From positions 1,302,001 through 1,366,000 of the forward strand of contig NZ_VIWU01000001.1 of NCBI RefSeq assembly GCF_007994075.1: a stretch of 64,000 nucleotides of DNA, written 5' to 3'. Each line of letters begins with the position of its first letter. Position 1 is the stretch's first letter. Of this stretch, positions 60,151 through 64,000 are shown one piece after another. This DNA comes from Pseudonocardia hierapolitana (lineage in GTDB: Bacteria; Actinomycetota; Actinomycetes; Mycobacteriales; Pseudonocardiaceae). A program made the translations under genes and the position numbers. The notes beneath the pieces were generated by a model that was not told where the DNA came from, did not search any database, and worked only from the letters and a program-made list of their open reading frames with translations.

Positions 60151-61805
60151 GCGGGATGGAAGCCGGCGGAGCCGGGATGGGCGAGGGCAAGCTCCGCGTG
60201 TTCGTCCCTCGGGACTCGGCGGCCCGCTCCGTCGGCGCCGACGCGGTGGCCGAGCGGCTCGTCGCGGCCGGCGCCGAGGTGGTGCGCACCGGCTCGCGCG
60301 GCATGCTGTGGCTGGAGCCCCTCGTCGAGGTGGAGACGCCGGCCGGGCGCGTCGGATACGGGCCGGTCGCCCCCGAGGACGTCGACGGGCTGGTGGCCGC
60401 GGGCATGCTCGACGGGCAGGACGCCGGACTCGGCGGGCCGGAACGTCCGACTCGCCGCGACGAGATGTCGGACTCGCCCGATGGGGGGCGGGTCGACGCG
60501 GCGAGTCCCGCGATCCGGCACGGCGAGTCGGGCGTGTACCTCGGGCTCGTCGAGGAGCTGCCGTGGATGCGCCGCCAGCAGCGGGTGACGTTCGCCCGGG
60601 TCGGCGTCGTCGACCCGCACTCCCCCGACGACTACGAGGCCAACGGCGGCCTCGCCGGGCTGCGCACGGCGCTGGCGATGAGCCCGGCGGACGTCGTGGA
60701 AGAGGTCGTCACCTCGGGTCTGCGCGGCCGCGGCGGCGCAGGCTTCCCCACCGGGATCAAGTGGCGCACGGTCCTCGGCGCCGAGGCCGACGTCAAGTTC
60801 GTCTGCTGCAACGCCGACGAGGGCGACTCCGGCACGTTCGCCGACCGGATGCTCATCGAGGGCGACCCGTTCACCCTCATCGAGGGCATGACGATCGCGG
60901 CGCACGCCGTCGGCGCGACCGAGGGCTACGTCTACCTGCGCTCGGAGTACCCGGACGCCGTCGAGACCCTGACGGCGGCGATCGAGGCCGCCCGGGAGCG
61001 CGGCTGGCTCGGCGAGCGGATCCTCGGCTCGGACCTCACGTTCGACCTGCACGTCCGGGTCGGGGCGGGCGCCTACATCTGCGGCGAGGAGACCTCGATG
61101 CTGGAGAGCCTCGAGGGCAAACGCGGCCAGGTGCGGGCCAAGCCCCCGATCCCGGCCCTCGAAGGGCTCTTCGGCCGCCCCACCGTCGTCAACAACGTGC
61201 TCTCGCTCGCCTCGGTGCCCGCGATCCTCGCCGACGGCGCCGACGCGTACGCCGCGCTGGGCGTCGGCCGCTCCCGGGGCACGAGCGTGTTCCAGCTCGG
61301 CGGCAACATCGCCCGCGGCGGGATCGTCGAGACCGCGTTCGGCATCACCCTCGGCGAGCTGATCGACGACCTCGGCGGCGGCACCGCGTCCGGCCGACCG
61401 GCGCGCGCCGTGCAGGTGGGCGGCCCGCTCGGGGCGTACCTGCCGGTGGAGAAGTTCGACCTGCCGATGGACTACGAGGCGTTCGCCGAGGCAGGCGCGA
61501 TGCTCGGCCACGGCGGGATCGTCGTCTTCGACGACACGGTCGACATGGCCGCGATGGCCCGCTTCGCCTTCTCCTTCTGCGCCGAGGAGTCGTGCGGGAA
61601 GTGCACGCCGTGCCGGGTGGGCGCGGTGCGCGGCGTCGAGACGATCGACCGCATCCGCACCGGTCAGGACCGGGAGAAGAACCTCGTGCTGCTCGAGGAC
61701 CTGTGCGAGCTGATGACCGACGGGTCGCTCTGCGCGATGGGCGGGCTGACCCCCATGCCCGTGCGCAGCGCGGTGCGCCACTTCGGGGAGGACTTCACAC
61801 GATGA
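60147..61805 (+). CDS. fdsB: NAD-dependent formate dehydrogenase, beta subunit (NuoF-like)
   Basis: 552 aa. An N-terminal thioredoxin-like domain (about 10-90, LRVFVPRDSAARSVGADAVAERL) is followed by the NuoF core: FMN/NADH site TSGLRGRGGAGFPTGIKW, VCCNADEGDSGTFADRMLIEGDP in pieces, GAYICGEETSMLESLEGKRG, and the [4Fe-4S] motif EESCGKCTPCRVG. The electron-accepting diaphorase subunit. Residues about 95-127 form an extra Gly/Asp/Arg-rich linker encoded by repeats of GACTCGCC and its complement. Stop overlaps fdsA (ATGA). Confidence 0.94.
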   Translation: MSGMEAGGAGMGEGKLRVFVPRDSAARSVGADAVAERLVAAGAEVVRTGSRGMLWLEPLVEVETPAGRVGYGPVAPEDVDGLVAAGMLDGQDAGLGGPERPTRRDEMSDSPDGGRVDAASPAIRHGESGVYLGLVEELPWMRRQQRVTFARVGVVDPHSPDDYEANGGLAGLRTALAMSPADVVEEVVTSGLRGRGGAGFPTGIKWRTVLGAEADVKFVCCNADEGDSGTFADRMLIEGDPFTLIEGMTIAAHAVGATEGYVYLRSEYPDAVETLTAAIEAARERGWLGERILGSDLTFDLHVRVGAGAYICGEETSMLESLEGKRGQVRAKPPIPALEGLFGRPTVVNNVLSLASVPAILADGADAYAALGVGRSRGTSVFQLGGNIARGGIVETAFGITLGELIDDLGGGTASGRPARAVQVGGPLGAYLPVEKFDLPMDYEAFAEAGAMLGHGGIVVFDDTVDMAAMARFAFSFCAEESCGKCTPCRVGAVRGVETIDRIRTGQDREKNLVLLEDLCELMTDGSLCAMGGLTPMPVRSAVRHFGEDFTR

Positions 61806-64000
61806 GTTTGCTCAAGGAACCCGACTACGGCACACCGGCCCGAGAGGGGGCCGCCACCGTCGAGGTCACGATCGACGGCGTCGCGGTCACCGTCCCGCCC
61901 GGCACGTCCGTGATGCGCGCGGCCAAGCAGGCCGGCCTCGACATCCCGAAGCTCTGCGCCACCGACTCCCTCGAGGCGTTCGGCTCCTGCCGGCTGTGCG
62001 TCGTCGAGATCGACGGGGCCCGTGGCACTCCGGCCTCCTGCACCACGCCCGTCGCGCCGGGAATGGTGGTGCGCACCCAGACCGAGAAGCTGGGCAAGCT
62101 GCGCCGCGGCGTGATGGAGCTCTACATCTCCGACCACCCGCTCGACTGCCTCACCTGCTCCGCCAACGGCGACTGCGAGCTGCAGGACATGGCGGGCGTC
62201 ACCGGGCTGCGCGAGGTGCGCTACGGCTCGGGCGTGGACGCGGGCGCCAACCACATGGACGCCCCGACGGACACGTCCAACCCCTACTTCGACTTCGACG
62301 CCTCCAAGTGCATCGCCTGCTCGCGCTGCGTGCGGGCCTGCGACGAGGTGCAGGGCACCCTCGCCCTGACGATCGAGGGCCGCGGCTTCGACTCGAAGGT
62401 CGCGGCGGGCGCCGGTGTGTCCTTCATGGAGTCCGACTGCGTGTCCTGCGGCGCGTGCGTGCAGGCCTGCCCCACCGCCACTCTGCAGGAGAAGTCGGTC
62501 ATCGAGCTCGGGATGCCCACCCGCAGCGTCGTCACCACCTGCGCGTACTGCGGCGTCGGGTGCTCGTTCAAGGCCGAGCTGCGCGGTGACGAGCTCGTCC
62601 GGATGGTCCCGTACAAGGACGGCGGCGCCAACGAGGGCCACTCGTGCGTGAAGGGCCGCTTCGCGTTCGGATACGCCAGCCACCCGGACCGCGTTCTCAC
62701 GCCGAGGATGCGCGAGTCGATCGCGGACCCGTGGCGCGAGGTGTCCTGGGAGGAGGCCATCTCGTTCACGGCGAGACGGCTCCGGGAGATCCAGGCCGCC
62801 CACGGCACGGGCTCGATCGGGGCGATCACCTCGTCGCGCACGACGAACGAGGAGGTCTACGCGGTCCAGAAGATGGTGCGCGCGGTGTTCGGCAACAACA
62901 ACGTCGACACCTGCGCCCGCGTCTGCCACTCCCCCACCGGTTACGGGCTCAAGCAGACCTTCGGCACGTCGGCGGGCACCCAGGACTTCAAGTCCGTCGC
63001 CAAGTCCGACGTGATCCTGCTCATCGGGGCCAACCCGACCGACGGGCACCCGGTCTTCGCCTCGCGCATGAAGCGCCGGCTGCGGCAGGGCGCGGAGTTG
63101 ATCGTCCTCGACCCGCGGCGCATCGACCTCGTCCGGTCCCCGCACGTCGAAGCCGCTCACCACCTGCAGCTCGCCCCCGGCACCAACGTGGCGGTCGTCA
63201 ACGCGATGGCGCACGTCGTGGTCACCGAGGGTTTGGTCGACCGTGAGTTCGTCGAGGCCCGCTGCGAGGGCTTCGAGGAGTGGGAGGCGTTCATCGCCGG
63301 CCCCGAGCACAGCCCGGAAGCCGTGGAGGAGATCACCGGGGTGCCCGCCGCCGAGCTGCGGGCCGCAGCGAGGCTCTACGCGACCGGCGGGAACGCCGCC
63401 ATCTACTACGGCCTCGGCGTCACCGAGCACAGCCAGGGCTCCACGATGGTCATGGGCATGGCCAACCTGGCGATGGCCACCGGCAACATCGGCCGCGACG
63501 GCGTCGGCGTCAACCCGCTGCGCGGCCAGAACAACGTGCAGGGCTCCTGCGACATGGGGTCGTTCCCGCACGAGCTGCCCGGCTACCGGCACGTCTCGGA
63601 GGACGGCGCCCGGGAGATCTACGAGCAGCTGTGGGGCACACCGATCCTCGACGAGCCGGGGCTGCGCATCCCCAACATGTTCGACTCCGCGCTCGACGGG
63701 TCGTTCCGCGCGCTCTTCGTGCAGGGCGAGGACATCGCGCAGTCCGACCCGAACACCCAGCACGTGCACGCCGCGCTCGCCGCGCTCGAACTCCTCGTCG
63801 TGCAGGACCTGTTCGAGAACGAGACCGCGAAGTTCGCGCACGTGCTGCTGCCCGGCACGTCGTTCCTGGAGAAGGACGGCACGTTCACCAACGCCGAACG
63901 CCGCATCAACCGCGTCCGCCCGGTGATGGCGCCGAAGACCGGCAAGCACGAGTGGCAGATCGTCTGCGAGATCGCGCAGGCGATGGGCTACCCGATGCAG
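61802..64000 (+). CDS. fdsA: NAD-dependent formate dehydrogenase, alpha subunit (molybdopterin enzyme), 3' end outside window
   Basis: The first 733 codons are present, open at the window end. N-terminal [2Fe-2S] domain (KLCATDSLEAFGSCRLCVVEIDG in pieces), the His-Cys3 cluster (SDHPLDCLTCSANGDCELQ), two [4Fe-4S] clusters (CIACSRCVRACDEVQG; CVSCGACVQACPTATLQ), and the catalytic-domain cluster (CAYCGVGCSFKAEL). The Mo-ligand is Cys375 (CARVCHSPTGYGL), not selenocysteine. Mo-bis-MGD domain follows with LRGQNNVQGSCDMG. Probably soluble and cytoplasmic. An fdhD-type sulfurtransferase gene may lie beyond the edge. Confidence 0.95.
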   Translation, partial: MSLLKEPDYGTPAREGAATVEVTIDGVAVTVPPGTSVMRAAKQAGLDIPKLCATDSLEAFGSCRLCVVEIDGARGTPASCTTPVAPGMVVRTQTEKLGKLRRGVMELYISDHPLDCLTCSANGDCELQDMAGVTGLREVRYGSGVDAGANHMDAPTDTSNPYFDFDASKCIACSRCVRACDEVQGTLALTIEGRGFDSKVAAGAGVSFMESDCVSCGACVQACPTATLQEKSVIELGMPTRSVVTTCAYCGVGCSFKAELRGDELVRMVPYKDGGANEGHSCVKGRFAFGYASHPDRVLTPRMRESIADPWREVSWEEAISFTARRLREIQAAHGTGSIGAITSSRTTNEEVYAVQKMVRAVFGNNNVDTCARVCHSPTGYGLKQTFGTSAGTQDFKSVAKSDVILLIGANPTDGHPVFASRMKRRLRQGAELIVLDPRRIDLVRSPHVEAAHHLQLAPGTNVAVVNAMAHVVVTEGLVDREFVEARCEGFEEWEAFIAGPEHSPEAVEEITGVPAAELRAAARLYATGGNAAIYYGLGVTEHSQGSTMVMGMANLAMATGNIGRDGVGVNPLRGQNNVQGSCDMGSFPHELPGYRHVSEDGAREIYEQLWGTPILDEPGLRIPNMFDSALDGSFRALFVQGEDIAQSDPNTQHVHAALAALELLVVQDLFENETAKFAHVLLPGTSFLEKDGTFTNAERRINRVRPVMAPKTGKHEWQIVCEIAQAMGYPMQ

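Overview
The window is chromosomal DNA of a high-GC Gram-positive actinobacterium. GC-rich third codon positions, many GTG starts, SD-less starts placed directly behind TANNNT -10 boxes, and the gene order all point to the Pseudonocardiales or a close relative. The backbone order dnaG, dgt, glyS, smtB-zur, uppS, recO, era, a cytidine-deaminase-like gene, a CorC-type CBS gene, ybeY, phoH, rsmE, dnaJ, hrcA is the one known from Mycobacterium tuberculosis (about Rv2343c to Rv2374c). Species cannot be fixed from sequence alone. No tRNA, rRNA, CRISPR array or prophage was seen.

Region by region. 0-8.7 kb: a lipoprotein fragment, a secreted putative glycoside hydrolase, rtcB, a tam-like methyltransferase, a DnaG-adjacent conserved protein, dnaG, a 51-aa membrane peptide, a secreted HNH nuclease, and an ECF41/SigJ sigma factor convergent with its carboxymuconolactone-decarboxylase partner. 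8.7-14.4 kb: xdhC-ydcF-dgt on the minus strand, then two tandem CNNM/CorC-type transporter genes preceded by a possible leader peptide. 14.4-21 kb: glyS, an ArsR-SRPBCC pair, a winged-helix protein, smtB-zur, DUF1918, a YbjN-like gene and uppS. 21-33.5 kb: dedA, a NarL-type two-component system, an FAD hydroxylase, recO, a HugZ-like heme protein with an iron-box candidate, a TetR/P450 pair, then the era-lhgO-CDA-like-CNNM-ybeY group.

33.5-42.4 kb is an accessory catabolic block between ybeY and phoH. It holds an alditol-oxidase-like gene and a minus-strand run of CoA-transferase, crotonase, thioesterase, tripartite carboxylate transporter (tctC-tctB-tctA) and a fumarylacetoacetate-hydrolase-family gene, with a divergent IclR regulator. 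The likely logic is uptake of an organic acid, CoA activation and breakdown. 43.5-55.2 kb is a second accessory block between phoH and rsmE: a GH38 alpha-mannosidase with an ATPase-less sugar ABC importer, a SnoaL-like gene, an intact IS5-group insertion sequence, a ThDP enzyme with a cyclase-family hydrolase, and an alpha/beta hydrolase. 55.2-59 kb returns to the backbone (rsmE, a hydrolase, dnaJ, hrcA). 59-64 kb holds an ASCH-like protein and an fdsGBA-type NAD-dependent formate dehydrogenase running off the end.

The most unusual structure is a pair of 167/168-bp CTAG-bounded long hairpins (33522-33688 and 50534-50701). Their arms differ between copies yet stay self-complementary, while the 17-nt apical loop and three internal segments are conserved. 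The insertion sequence sits exactly in the terminal CTAG of the second copy. Other points are a possible MgtL-like coupled leader ORF before the CNNM pair, an ECF41 target promoter, an iron-box candidate before hugZ, and nine probable leaderless genes.
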